64,000 nt of DNA from Bryobacterales bacterium (GCA_003135055.1 PLDF01000315.1:28169-92168); one strand, 5' to 3'. Counted from the first letter of the stretch, positions 16,624 to 25,506 are shown. The notes: generated by a model not told the origin, from the sequence alone. Numbers and translations: made by a program.

Positions 16624-17628
16624 CTAATTAAGAGCCACCGCTTCCAACGTTCGAATCTTCGCCGACAAGGTAGTCCGCTTCAAATTGAGCATATCGGCCG
16701 CTGCCTTCTTATTGCCGCCGGTCTTCTGCAACGCCTGCGCCAGAATACTGCGCTCGATCGCCGCGACGGTATGTTCGTAGTCCAATCCCCCATCGGGCAC
16801 CGGAATCGTCGGAATCGCCGCCGCTGAGATGGACCTCGGCTTATTCGATTGAGGCAGCGGAAAATCCGATGGCTCCAGCATGTCGCGGTCACCGCTCAAA
16901 GCCACGCCGGCTTCGATGGCATTTTCCAGTTGCCGCACATTGCCCGGCCACGAATAATCGCACAGCCGTTCCAGCGCCGCCGGTGCGATCGATTTGAGCG
17001 GAACCTCCTCCATGCCGCAGATCTTTGCGAGAAAATGCTCCGCCAGCATCGGAATATCGCTACGCCGCTGGCGCAGCGGCGGCATGGCGATCGGCACAAC
17101 GTTCAAACGGTAGTAAAGGTCTTCGCGGAACAGCCCTTGCTCCACTCGCGCCATCAGGTCGCAATTGGTCGCCGTCACCACACGAACGTCCGTTTTGATG
17201 GTCTCGGAGCTGCCCAGCCTCTGAAACTCGCGTTCCTGCAGCACGCGCAGCAGTTTCGCCTGCAATTCCATCGCTAGGTCCCCGATCTCATCCAGAAACA
17301 GGGTTCCTCCCTGCGCCTGCTCGAACCGTCCGACCCGGTTCTGCATGGCCCCGGTAAAGGCGCCGCGAAGATGGCCGAACAACTCGGCTTCCAGCAGGTT
17401 TTCGGGAAGCGCCGTGCAGTTCACCGCCACCCACGGACCCCGCCCGCGCGGTCCGGCGCTATGGATCGCTCGCGCGGCGATCTCCTTACCAGTCCCGCTC
17501 TCGCCCGTAATCAGGACGGTGGCGCGCCGCGGGCCTACCAGTTCTATCATGCGGCAAACCTGCCGCATCTCCCAGCTTTCGCCGATCAGCAGGCGTTCCC
17601 AGTCCCGGCCTTGCGCGATTGGAGTCAT
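16624..17628 (-). CDS. Sigma-54 dependent transcriptional activator lacking a receiver domain
   Basis: 334 residues from ATG 17628; the 18 residues upstream are not conserved. The AAA+ domain occupies about 10-250: IGESWEMRQVCRMIE, Walker A TGESGTGKEIAARAIH, the sigma-54 contact loop GAFTGA, Walker B GTLFLDEIGD and the arginine-finger region LFREDLYYRLNVV. WPGNVRQLENAIE follows, and a Fis-type helix-turn-helix ends the protein (ALQKTGGNKKAAADMLNLKR). There is no N-terminal sensory domain, as in FlgR- or PspF-like activators. Divergent from the flagellar operon, so it may control flagellar sigma-54 promoters, but no -24/-12 site was identified. Confidence 0.92.
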   Translation of the reverse strand: MTPIAQGRDWERLLIGESWEMRQVCRMIELVGPRRATVLITGESGTGKEIAARAIHSAGPRGRGPWVAVNCTALPENLLEAELFGHLRGAFTGAMQNRVGRFEQAQGGTLFLDEIGDLAMELQAKLLRVLQEREFQRLGSSETIKTDVRVVTATNCDLMARVEQGLFREDLYYRLNVVPIAMPPLRQRRSDIPMLAEHFLAKICGMEEVPLKSIAPAALERLCDYSWPGNVRQLENAIEAGVALSGDRDMLEPSDFPLPQSNKPRSISAAAIPTIPVPDGGLDYEHTVAAIERSILAQALQKTGGNKKAAADMLNLKRTTLSAKIRTLEAVALN

Positions 17629-17686
17629 TTGCGTTATCAAAAGCACCAATCGGCCGGCGCCTCCAAAAGGTTTATAGCGCACCCGC

Positions 17687-17714
17687 TAAAGATTGCGCGG
17701 CATCCGGCCGATCT
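17687..17714 (+). promoter_or_regulatory. Sigma-28 (FliA) type promoter of the flgM operon
   Basis: TAAAGATT at 17687-17694 and GCCGATCT at 17707-17714 are 12 bases apart; the enterobacterial class 3 flagellar consensus is TAAAGTTT-N11-GCCGATAA. The site lies 32 bases upstream of the flgM ATG, in the correct orientation. It implies that the flgM-flgK-flgL operon is a late flagellar transcription unit. Confidence 0.7.
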
Positions 17715-17745
17715 GTCCTTTAGCTGAAGATACGGTGAAACAAAA

Positions 17746-18036
17746 ATGAAAGTAACCAGTCAGAATCTATCGGGCGCTTCCGCGGCGGGCACAAGCGGCG
17801 CTCAAGAAATCCAGAGGTCCGGCGGCGGCTCCAATTCGAGCGCGAAGGCAGGCGCGGGAGGCGACAGCGTAGAGTTCTCCTCGACGCTGGGAACCCTGTC
17901 CCGCGCCATGGAGTCGTATGGCTCCACCCGCGAGAGCACGGTGCAGTCGCTCGCGGCGCAGTATCAGAGCGGTACATATAAGGTAGATTCGGCGGCCGTC
18001 AGCCGCGGCATGATATCCGAAGCGCTGGGCGGCTAG
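17746..18036 (+). CDS. flgM: Anti-sigma-28 factor FlgM
   Basis: 96 residues, typical FlgM size. The low-complexity N-terminal half (Ser/Gly/Ala-rich) is expected to be disordered, allowing export through the flagellar secretion channel. The C-terminal half has the sigma-binding pattern VQSLAAQYQSGTYKVDSAAV followed by SRGMISEAL, close to the xGTYxVDxxxVA signature of FlgM. It heads an operon with flgK and flgL, the usual context, and a FliA-type promoter precedes it, which would give autoregulation once sigma-28 is freed. Confidence 0.88.
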   Translation: MKVTSQNLSGASAAGTSGAQEIQRSGGGSNSSAKAGAGGDSVEFSSTLGTLSRAMESYGSTRESTVQSLAAQYQSGTYKVDSAAVSRGMISEALGG

Positions 18037-18043
18037 GTTTCCC

Positions 18044-18400
18044 ATGACGCCTGCGGAAGTCCGGAGTCAATTGAGATCGGCGCGCGCCCAGATGGAGCGC
18101 GTCTGCACGCTGCTCGAATCGCCCAGCCCAGCCACTCTCGACAGTTGCGGCGCCGTCATGGAACGCGTGATCGGCGAACTCGACGCGGGCCGAAGATGGA
18201 TGGCGCAGTCCGGCGAAACCGGCGTCGCCGAAGCGCGCCGGCTGCGGTCCGTCGTACAACGTGCGCGGTCGCTTCTGGACCTGGCGGCGAATTATCACTT
18301 CCGATGGCGCCGCATCCTGGCGGGAAAAAGCGGCGGCTATACATATAGGGGGGCGCCAGCGCCACTCCATTCCCAGGCGCGCGTGTCGATTCAGGGATAG
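18044..18400 (+). CDS. FlgN-position protein of the flagellar operon
   Basis: 118 residues beginning MTPAEVRSQLRSARAQ, seven bases after flgM and four bases before flgK. The protein is almost entirely helical and charged (ARAQMERVCTLLESP, MERVIGELDAGRRWM, RLRSVVQRARSLLDLAANYH). Position between flgM and flgK is that of FlgN, the export chaperone for FlgK and FlgL, and the helical character fits, but the sequence is too divergent to call by motif. Confidence 0.6.
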   Translation: MTPAEVRSQLRSARAQMERVCTLLESPSPATLDSCGAVMERVIGELDAGRRWMAQSGETGVAEARRLRSVVQRARSLLDLAANYHFRWRRILAGKSGGYTYRGAPAPLHSQARVSIQG

Positions 18401-18404
18401 CATC

Positions 18405-19856
18405 ATGTCAAGTCTCGTTGCCAGTCTATCGGTCACCGCCGGCGCTTTGAACGCTTTCAGCCAATCGCTCGAAGTCATTCAGAACAACATCGCCAACGCT
18501 CAGACTCCGGGTTACGCGTCCCAGTCGCAGCCGCTTGAGGCCCTGACCTTCGACCCTCCGAACGGAGCCCTCGGAGGAGTTTCCGTTGGCGCAGTACAAA
18601 GCTCGCGTAACGAGTATGACGAAACCGCCCTCCGCAACCAGACGATACTGCTGGGCGCCGCTAACCAGAACGTAAACAGTCTCACCGGGCTGCAATCGCT
18701 CTTCGACATTTCGGGAACCTCGGGAATCGCCACTTCGTTGAATAATCTGTTCGCGGGCTTTTCCGCCTGGGCGCAATCCCCGAACGATGCCAGCGCGCAA
18801 CAGAACGTCATCACGAATGCCTCGGATCTGGCCACGGCTTTTCAACAGACGGCTTCGGGCCTCAGCCAATTCACGCAAACCACCAATCAGCAGCTCCAGC
18901 AAACCGTCTCCGCCGTCAATCAATTGGCCGGCCAGCTTCAGGCCGACAATCTTCAGGTCCAGCAAGGGGACAGCAACGATCCGGCCTTGGACGCGAACAT
19001 CCACTCCACCTTGGATCAACTCGCGCAATACGTCAATTTTACGGCCGCCAAACAATCCGACGGCACCTACACCGTGCTGGCCGGCGGCCAGACGCCGCTG
19101 GTGATCGGAGACCAACAATACAGCCTGAGCTTGCAACTGGCGCAGCCAACCAATCCACCGCCCACCAACACGACTGGACCGCCTTCGGCGCAGATTCTGG
19201 CGGCCGATGGATCGGATGTCACGTCGCAGATCGATAGCGGACAACTGGGCGCGCTGTTAAGCCTGCGTAATACGGTTCTGCCTACCTACATTGGCGACGC
19301 TTACCAGGCCGGCGACATCAACACCATGGCGCAGCAATTCGCCGACAGCGTGAACCAGCAGCTCACCTCGGGCAACATCTCCGACGGTCCGCCGGCGCAG
19401 ACGGGCATCGCGCTGTTCACGTACGATACCAGTAATCCGAGCAACGTCGCGCAAACGCTGGCCGTGAACCCCGCCATCGCCGCCGGTCAATTGGCCGCCA
19501 TTCAACCTGGACCGCCCGAAGTCGCCAACGGCGTTGCGCTGGGGCTGGCGCAGATGTCCGATCCGCAAACCGCCGCCCAGGAAATCAACGGCGAAAGCTA
19601 CTCGAGTTTCTACGGCGATATGGCGTCGCGCACCGGGGCTGCGCTCGACAACGCCAACGGTCAACAGACGCTGCAGCAATCGGCCGTGGCGCAGGCGCAA
19701 AACCTGGTGCAGCAGGCATCCGGCGTGAATCTCGATCAGGAAGCGGTCAACCTGGTGGAATTTCAAAGGGCTTACGACGCCAATTCGCATTTTGTTACGG
19801 TGCTCGACCAGATCACCAGCGACATCATCTTGATGGCGCCAGTTACCGATACGTAA
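18405..19856 (+). CDS. flgK: Flagellar hook-filament junction protein FlgK
   Basis: 483 residues from ATG 18405. The N-terminus SLSVTAGALNAFSQSLEVIQ NNIANAQTPGYA is the flagellar rod/hook signature (first helix plus N-N-I-A-N-x-x-T-P-G-Y). The C-terminus GVNLDQEAVNLVEFQRAYDA NSHFVTVLDQITSDII is the matching coiled-coil end. The middle is Gln/Asn-rich and variable. FlgK (HAP1) joins hook to filament. Followed nine bases later by flgL. Confidence 0.93.
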   Translation: MSSLVASLSVTAGALNAFSQSLEVIQNNIANAQTPGYASQSQPLEALTFDPPNGALGGVSVGAVQSSRNEYDETALRNQTILLGAANQNVNSLTGLQSLFDISGTSGIATSLNNLFAGFSAWAQSPNDASAQQNVITNASDLATAFQQTASGLSQFTQTTNQQLQQTVSAVNQLAGQLQADNLQVQQGDSNDPALDANIHSTLDQLAQYVNFTAAKQSDGTYTVLAGGQTPLVIGDQQYSLSLQLAQPTNPPPTNTTGPPSAQILAADGSDVTSQIDSGQLGALLSLRNTVLPTYIGDAYQAGDINTMAQQFADSVNQQLTSGNISDGPPAQTGIALFTYDTSNPSNVAQTLAVNPAIAAGQLAAIQPGPPEVANGVALGLAQMSDPQTAAQEINGESYSSFYGDMASRTGAALDNANGQQTLQQSAVAQAQNLVQQASGVNLDQEAVNLVEFQRAYDANSHFVTVLDQITSDIILMAPVTDT

Positions 19857-19865
19857 GGAGCCGTC

Positions 19866-20801
19866 ATGATATCGAGCTTAAGTGCTACAGACCTAAGTAG
19901 TTCAGCCCAAATCTTTCTCGCCGGCGTCAATCAGATTCAGCAGCGAATCTCGGTGGCCAATCAGCAACTTACGTCGGGGCTGAAGGTTTCGGTCGCCTCG
20001 GACGCGCCCGACCAGATCGACAATCTACTGCAGCTTCGCGCCGATCAGGCGCAGAACACCCAGGTGGGGAGTAATCTCGGGTTGGAACAGACCAACGCGC
20101 AGGCCGCCGACACCGCCCTCGGCTCGGCGATTCAGTTGATGGATAGCGCGACGCAGCTTGCCGCCGAAGGAGCCAATACCACCGAGACCGCCACGTCGCT
20201 CCAATCGTTGGCGCAGCAAGTGGCGTCGGTGCAGACGGAGATGGTTTCCCTCAGCCAGACGCAGGTGCAAGGCCGATACATTTTCAGCGGCGATCTGGAT
20301 CAGAGCCCTTCCTACCAGCTCGATCTAACCGCCACTGACGGCGTGGATCAACTCTCGAACGCCGCCGCGACGCGGCAGATTCAAGACCCCGAGGGCGGCA
20401 CGTTCTCAGCGGCCATGACCGCGCAACAGATCTTCGCCAGTCAGAACCCCGACGGCAGCGACGCGGGCGGCAACGTATTTGCCGCGCTGAATAACCTGCG
20501 AACCGCCCTGCTGAATAACGATCAGGCCGGCATTACCGCGGCGCAGAGCGACATCCAGCAGGCTTCCACACAGTTGAACACGGCGCAATCGTTCTACGGC
20601 AACGTGGAGAACCGCATCACGAACGCCACCACGTACGCCACCAGTTATGATACGCAACTGACCACGGAGATAGGCGGCATTCAGGACGCCGACGCCACCA
20701 GCGCCGCGCTTGAGCTCACCGCGTCGAACACGCAGTTGCAGGCCGCGTTCGAGGCGCAGGGAAAAATGCCGACCTCCAGCCTGTTCGACTACCTGGGGTG
20801 A
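19866..20801 (+). CDS. flgL: Flagellar hook-filament junction protein FlgL
   Basis: 311 residues with AAGGAG six bases before the ATG. Flagellin-type N-terminal helix (GVNQIQQRISVANQQLTSGL then VSVASDAPDQIDNLLQLRAD) and matching C-terminal helix (LTTEIGGIQDADATSAALEL ending in SSLFDYLG). GRYIFSGDL is a typical FlgL segment (YLFSG). FlgL (HAP3) sits between FlgK and the filament. It ends the operon; no filament gene follows. Confidence 0.92.
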   Translation: MISSLSATDLSSSAQIFLAGVNQIQQRISVANQQLTSGLKVSVASDAPDQIDNLLQLRADQAQNTQVGSNLGLEQTNAQAADTALGSAIQLMDSATQLAAEGANTTETATSLQSLAQQVASVQTEMVSLSQTQVQGRYIFSGDLDQSPSYQLDLTATDGVDQLSNAAATRQIQDPEGGTFSAAMTAQQIFASQNPDGSDAGGNVFAALNNLRTALLNNDQAGITAAQSDIQQASTQLNTAQSFYGNVENRITNATTYATSYDTQLTTEIGGIQDADATSAALELTASNTQLQAAFEAQGKMPTSSLFDYLG

Positions 20802-20881
20802 GGCGAGGGGGTGAGCTGGCCTGGCGAGCTGGCCCGGGAAGCCCGGACGGAAAGCCGCATGATCGGCGCAGGCTCTTCGGC

Positions 20882-21667
20882 CTATTTCACGATCAACGTC
20901 GATTCCGCGCTAAACCTCTTATACCCGCTGTACTCGATCTTCAACCGCTCCCTTTGCGGCCCGCCGCGAAATTGCAGCGTGTCGTCCGCATACGTGTACA
21001 CCGGAAACCAATGCTTCCCATCGATCGGCTTGCGGATGGTAGTAAAGGTGGGAAACAAGTTTTCCGACTTCATCGTCCGGATCTGCGGAACCGCGCGGCC
21101 CGTCATGCGGACGATGTTGTATTCCTTCTTATCGATCCAGACCATCCCGTCGAACAGCCGCTGCCCCTCTAGAATCTGCCGCGGGCGCACCTGCAACACC
21201 CAGCAATCCACATCGTCCACGGTCTCTTCGCCTTTGAATCCGGTTTCGTAATTCCACAGCCTGTCGTCCGTCAACACTAATGGCTGGATGTCGCGAATGT
21301 CGCGGAAGTCTTCGTCGGTGAGAATCAGGTTCTTCAGGCCGTTGCGCGGCTTGCCGATAATCTCCTCGGTGCGCTCGCGCGCGGGCGAAAAAATCACGTC
21401 GCGCACTTCGCGGTAGCTGCCGCGGATGCCGCCGCTGCCGTCGAGCTCATCGAGCGACACCGTCTGGCGGTACATGTATTCGTTGCGCTCGGCCTCGGTT
21501 TCCGTCTCGCGATGCGCCGCCAGTTTCGCCAGATTCGCCGGGGGCTCCTGCGCGGGCAGAAGGGCCGCGAAAATCACGGATGCTAGAATGAGCGCGATGA
21601 ATAACTCGCCCGGCGGTTTCCGGGCAGCCTTGGGGATCGGTTGGGCGGCGCTGGGCGCGGCCGGCAT
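20882..21667 (-). CDS. Secreted LolA/LolB-like outer-membrane lipoprotein-sorting protein homologue
   Basis: 261 residues from the ATG at 21667, chosen to include the only signal-like segment (LFIALILASVIFAALLPAQ). This makes it overlap the start of the divergent protease gene by about 80 bases, so the start is doubtful. The mature part is beta-rich: YMYRQTVSLDELDG, TEEIIGKPRNGLKN, DVDCWVLQVRPR, GMVWIDKKEYNIVRMTGRAV and SENLFPTFTTIRKPIDGKHW. The last block, describing how the residual is carried, resembles the LolA/MlaC-type DUF4292/outer-membrane lipoprotein-sorting fold. The substrate is unknown. Confidence 0.6.
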   Translation of the reverse strand: MPAAPSAAQPIPKAARKPPGELFIALILASVIFAALLPAQEPPANLAKLAAHRETETEAERNEYMYRQTVSLDELDGSGGIRGSYREVRDVIFSPARERTEEIIGKPRNGLKNLILTDEDFRDIRDIQPLVLTDDRLWNYETGFKGEETVDDVDCWVLQVRPRQILEGQRLFDGMVWIDKKEYNIVRMTGRAVPQIRTMKSENLFPTFTTIRKPIDGKHWFPVYTYADDTLQFRGGPQRERLKIEYSGYKRFSAESTLIVK

Positions 21668-22622
21668 CCTATATGTGCGGGCAAAGGGCATTCCCGTTAC
21701 AGCGGCGCTGCCGGTAATTGCCGCGTTCCTCATCGCGTATCCATTCTATCTGGTGACCGGGTTCCCGGCGATGCGCGCGCGTCTTGCCGGGCCGCGCCTG
21801 AAGTGGTTCCTGCTCGCCGCGGTGGTTCTGCCGTACCTGGTTTGCTGCTGCGGCGCTATCGATTTTCACTGGTATAACGCCGTGCGGCTGGCCGCGCTCG
21901 CCTTGACCATGAGCCTGTGGTATGTCGTGCTGCCGAGTGGGACAGGCTTCCCGGCCTGTCCTTCCGATGCGTCGAATACGCCTGACAGGCCGGGGGCCTT
22001 GTCCATCCTGGCCGATCTGTCCTTTCTCGCGATCATTCCCGCCGTCGTGCTGGGCGGTTATTTCGATTCCATCTATCCGCCGTACCTGGGCCAGAAACTG
22101 AACGTGCTCGGCCATGTGACGTTCCTTCCCGTTGCGGTATTGGTCCTGATGTTGGAGCGGCGCATTCGCGAAACCGGATACGGCTTCACGCCGACCCGCC
22201 GTGAGTGGCGCATCGGCGTCCTGCACTATCTGTACTTCCTTCCCATCGGCGGAGCGGTGGCGTTTCTGTTGCACGCCGTGAAGCCGCACGAACCCGCCGC
22301 GCTTTGGAAGATCGCAGCCACGTTTCTCGCCTTTCTGTGGGTGATCGGCCTCTCTGAAGAGTTCTTCTTCCGCGGCGTCTTGCAGCAATGGATCGAAGAT
22401 TGGACCCGCAACCGCGCGGCCGCACTGGCCATCGCGTCGGTTGTGTTCGGTCTGGTGCACCTGGGGTTTCGCGGTTTTCCGTTTCCCAACTGGCGTTGGG
22501 CGCTGCTGGCTGGGACCATGGGCTGGTTCTGCGGACGCGCCCGCAACCAGGCCGGCAGCATACGCGCGAGCGCTGTAACGCACGCTTTGGTGGTCGCCAC
22601 CTGGCGCGCGTTCCTCGGATAG
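21588..22622 (+). CDS. CPBP (CAAX) family intramembrane metalloprotease
   Basis: About 344 residues with eight or so hydrophobic segments. The family signature is present: GLSEEFFFRGVLQQW (the EExxxR catalytic motif), then ASVVFGLVHLGF (second His) and SAVTHALVVATW (third His-bearing helix). These enzymes cleave near prenylated or lipidated ends, or process peptides, in the membrane. ATG 21588 and 21597 are both possible starts. A REP-like hairpin is embedded in frame at 21940-21997, adding a hydrophilic loop rich in Pro and Ser between two membrane segments. Confidence 0.85.
   Translation: MSAMNNSPGGFRAALGIGWAALGAAGILYVRAKGIPVTAALPVIAAFLIAYPFYLVTGFPAMRARLAGPRLKWFLLAAVVLPYLVCCCGAIDFHWYNAVRLAALALTMSLWYVVLPSGTGFPACPSDASNTPDRPGALSILADLSFLAIIPAVVLGGYFDSIYPPYLGQKLNVLGHVTFLPVAVLVLMLERRIRETGYGFTPTRREWRIGVLHYLYFLPIGGAVAFLLHAVKPHEPAALWKIAATFLAFLWVIGLSEEFFFRGVLQQWIEDWTRNRAAALAIASVVFGLVHLGFRGFPFPNWRWALLAGTMGWFCGRARNQAGSIRASAVTHALVVATWRAFLG
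21940..21997. repeat. REP-like hairpin inside the CPBP protease gene
   Basis: GGACAGGC (21940-21947) and GCCTGTCC (21954-21961) form an eight-base stem, and a half-site CCTGACAGGCCGGGGG follows by 21997. Related hairpins occur at 46473-46492 and 33070-33097. It is read in frame as a Pro/Ser/Gly-rich loop of about 20 residues. Confidence 0.6.
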
Positions 22623-23304
22623 CGGTAATTGGCTGTGACTGTGAGCCGCGACCTGCGTGTGACATCTCCATAGCGTCAAATAATCCCGGTCCAGCCGACG
22701 TCGCTCAGTACTGCGCGCTTCGAGCTAGCCCGAAGTTCTTGAAAACATAGTCGACGTCTTTTGTTTTCATCGCTTTCGCCTTCCCTACATGCCTACCGTA
22801 GGCATGTGGCCACCTTGCAGAATCAATATCTTGCGATATGAAATCCAAGAACTTCGAGCTAGCGATCGGGCTGAGTGTCACTCACCTTCGATGGAGCACG
22901 CTAGTCGCCGGCGATCGGACGTTACCGGCTGGCGGTCCGGTTGCTATCGAGTCTCACTGAATACGGTGACAGCGGCGATTGGCGATCGCCACGCTGGATG
23001 GCATCCGGCCCCACATCCGCTTGTCACTCAATTACGCGAAGCTCTAAAAACCAATTGCAGCAGGACTGCGCTACCGCAAAACCGTCGCGCCCGAATGGAA
23101 AAGCTCGCGGGTATGATCGAGCGCCATGACGATGATCGCCAGTCCGCGCAGTGCGTCTATCGAAGGCACGCGGAGCTTGGATTGCAATTCTGAATTCACA
23201 AGGTACTCGAACACACCGATGCTATGGTATGCTGGCTCGGAAAGTCACGGCTATCCGTACTCGACCTGTGAGTTATAGTACAAATCAAATTAAGGAGTGA
23301 GGAA
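22623..23304. other. Gene-free region with a palindrome and minigene remnants
   Basis: No convincing gene. On the minus strand an ATG at 22770 with AGGGAAGG upstream opens a 21-codon frame (MKTKDVDYVFKNFG...), preceded by the palindrome at 22787-22807; on the plus strand a 38-codon frame starts at 22839 (MKSKNFELAIGL). Both may be remnants of small regulatory genes. The last 30 bases carry the ribosome binding site of the next gene. Confidence 0.4.
22787..22807. promoter_or_regulatory. 21-bp near-perfect palindrome, possible operator
   Basis: ACATGCCTAC and GTAGGCATGT are exact reverse complements around a single central C. It lies 17 bases upstream of a minus-strand ATG with a good ribosome binding site, the position of an autoregulatory operator. 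Confidence 0.45.
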
Positions 23305-24651
23305 ATGTTTCAGATAGAAAAGCCTGCGTCGAAGCTCGCCAATCGTAGGGCGCGCCCGTCTTTCATGACGGGGAAATGGGCGGGTTCGTTCGCTTCAGTG
23401 TTGCTATCCGGCGCGGCGCTGACCGCGGTTTCCGGACCAATCGATGCCGCGTCCTTCTGCGTAAATCCCGCGGCCTCATCGGGCTGTATGGCGACCATCG
23501 GCGCCGCCGTTGCCGCCGCATCCCCCAACGACACAGTTAACGTCGCCCCGGGGACATACAAGGAAAGCGTCACCATTGGCAAACCGCTGTCGCTCATTGG
23601 CGCCGACGCGACCAAGGTGACCATCGATGCGACGGGACTTGGCGTGGGCATCTATGTCGACGGAAACGATAACAAAGCGCTGACCGGGGTTTTCATTTCG
23701 GGATTCACGGTGCAGAACGCCAACTTTGAAGGCATTCTGGTAACCGGCGCTTCCGGCATCACTATTTCCGGCAACATAGTGCAGAAAAACAACAATGGCC
23801 TGGCGCCCGCGGCGGCCGGCGCCACGTGCCCCAATATTCCAGCCTACGATAGCTCGGAAGGCCAGGACTGCGGCGAGGGGATTCACCTCAACGGCGTCAC
23901 TCACTCGGTGGTAGCCAACAACACCAGCCAGAATAACTCCGGAGGCATTCTGATCAGCGACGACGATGGGGCGACGCATGACAACGTGATTACCGGAAAT
24001 GTAGTCATGAACAATTTGGCCGCCTGCGGCATCACGCTCGCTTCGCACCCGCCGGCTACCCTCACGGGATCGAGCACTCCTCTGGGCGTCTACAACAATT
24101 CCGTGATCGGGAATACCGTTTCGGGAAATGGCGCCAACGGCACGGGCGCCGGCGTCGGTTTTTTCGCTTCGGTTCCGGGCGCGGCATCCTACAATAATGT
24201 CGCGATCAATAACGTACTGACCGGCAATGGCCTTCCGGGCGTGACCATGCACAGTCACACGCCGGGACAGACCCTGACCGGCAACATCGTCATCGGCAAC
24301 ACGATTAGCGGCAATGCCGCCGATACCGAAGACGCCGCCACGCCCGGATCGGCTGGAATCAACGTCTTCGGCGTCTCCAGCATCGCCGGCACGATCATTG
24401 CGCAGAACACGATTTCCGGGGAAGCCTTCGATGTGGTCGTGAACGGGCCCGGCGCCGTTAATGTCCAGCGAAACAGCCTCACTGGCGGAGTCGGGCTTGC
24501 CAACCTGAGCAGCGGCACGGTGAACGCCGACGGCAATTGGTGGGGATGCAATGACAACCCCACGTTCCCAATCTCGGGCTTTGTAGGTTGCGCTGGTACG
24601 TCCGGAGCCGTGTCCGTCAGTACCTGGGCTGCAGGGGCAATCGTAAAGTAA
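23305..24651 (+). CDS. Secreted right-handed beta-helix protein
   Basis: 448 residues, AAGGAG upstream. A long basic leader precedes the signal helix (SFASVLLSGAALTAVSGPIDAA). From about residue 75 it reads as NosD/pectate-lyase-like coils: DTVNVAPGTYKESVTIGKPL, GISGFTVQNANFEGILVTG, NGVTHSVVANNTSQNNSGGI, TGNVVMNN, IGNTVSGNGANG, GNTISGNAAD. The N-G-N-x-x-x-x-N ladder is typical of parallel beta-helices. No catalytic triad of pectate lyases is evident. The end (ADGNWWGCNDNPTFP) is the common WWG cap. It is probably a surface carbohydrate-binding or polysaccharide-modifying protein. Confidence 0.8.
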   Translation: MFQIEKPASKLANRRARPSFMTGKWAGSFASVLLSGAALTAVSGPIDAASFCVNPAASSGCMATIGAAVAAASPNDTVNVAPGTYKESVTIGKPLSLIGADATKVTIDATGLGVGIYVDGNDNKALTGVFISGFTVQNANFEGILVTGASGITISGNIVQKNNNGLAPAAAGATCPNIPAYDSSEGQDCGEGIHLNGVTHSVVANNTSQNNSGGILISDDDGATHDNVITGNVVMNNLAACGITLASHPPATLTGSSTPLGVYNNSVIGNTVSGNGANGTGAGVGFFASVPGAASYNNVAINNVLTGNGLPGVTMHSHTPGQTLTGNIVIGNTISGNAADTEDAATPGSAGINVFGVSSIAGTIIAQNTISGEAFDVVVNGPGAVNVQRNSLTGGVGLANLSSGTVNADGNWWGCNDNPTFPISGFVGCAGTSGAVSVSTWAAGAIVK

Positions 24652-25278
24652 GCGAACGCAGGACGACCGCCACGGCGGGCTAAGCACAACGCCGAAAATC
24701 GTTGTAACGCGCCCTCAGAAGCGAGGCATGTTTTAGCTTGCCGCGTGCGGCTTCGCGGCACTTACTGCAATGGCATTGCTCAGCGTTATGCCACTCGTTT
24801 TCAAAGTGGGGGGACGGGCCCATGGCCGGGCCAGCGGCTTGGCCCAGCGTCCTGGCTGCAGCCGCATTTATGTTAATGATCAGCCCGCTGTGGCACGGAT
24901 GTGCTGCATCAATAAGACCGGGTTCGCGCGAGAGTTCGATATCCATCCGGATTAATCCGGATGGGGGGCCTCGGCCGGATTTTCGCGTCTCATTAGGCGA
25001 TATCGGCAGACAGCTGGCATGCAAAAGCAGTTCCACTTTCCTCGCTCTCGTCACTATGGCCATTCCCAGACAGCCTGGAAGGCCCATGATAAGAGACGTG
25101 GCGAGAATTTTGTCTCAGAGCGCCCGCGTCACGCGAAGGTCTACAGGAGGACGCAGCCAAGCAAAAGTTCCGCACAGTCAATTGTTTGCTGACTTATGGC
25201 CGGACTGACTGCCTGAAGAGCGGAGACAAGGCAACGGAGAAACCGGCGGCAAGACCGCCGACGTTACCGAAGCGGTGC
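24652..25278. other. Intergenic region with a perfect palindrome
   Basis: No recognisable gene on either strand. It holds the 22-bp palindrome at 24943-24964; the remainder shows no repeat shared with the rest of the window except a loose match to GGCTGCAGCC-type repeats. Confidence 0.4.
24943..24964. promoter_or_regulatory. 22-bp perfect palindrome
   Basis: CCATCCGGATT at 24943-24953 is followed directly by its reverse complement. With no loop, it is better as a dimeric protein-binding site than as a transcription terminator. No gene starts within 250 bases on either strand. Confidence 0.4.
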
Positions 25279-25497
25279 TTAGCGCTTCTTATCTTCCAAC
25301 ATTACGCGCAGGCTGGCGATTTCCCGCTTGAGTCTGCGCTGGCGGCCCACCATCATCAGCACGTAGACAACGAGAATGATCCAGGCGGCCACTAAGCCGT
25401 AGCTGAGGAATTGATAGTTACGCTGCAAACGCCCAATCTCAAAGGCGATGTCGTCGGGTGAAGCCTGCGCGAGAAGAAGTGGGAATGATGTTAGCAT
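25279..25497 (-). CDS. ccmD: CcmD-family cytochrome c maturation protein
   Basis: 72 residues with one membrane helix (YGLVAAWIILVVYVLMMVG) followed by a basic tail RQRRLKREIASLRVMLEDKK, the layout of CcmD. CcmD is a small membrane subunit that helps release holo-CcmE from the CcmABCD complex. It ends the minus-strand ccm operon, nine bases after ccmC. Confidence 0.78.
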   Translation of the reverse strand: MLTSFPLLLAQASPDDIAFEIGRLQRNYQFLSYGLVAAWIILVVYVLMMVGRQRRLKREIASLRVMLEDKKR

Positions 25498-25506
25498 TGG
25501 GCTCCC

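Noticed and set aside
22789..23193. A 134-codon plus-strand frame
   Set aside because: No ribosome binding site, and the composition is not protein-like.
23476..24687. A 403-codon minus-strand frame opposite the beta-helix gene
   Set aside because: Shadow frame; the plus strand has a signal peptide, ribosome binding site and repeat pattern.
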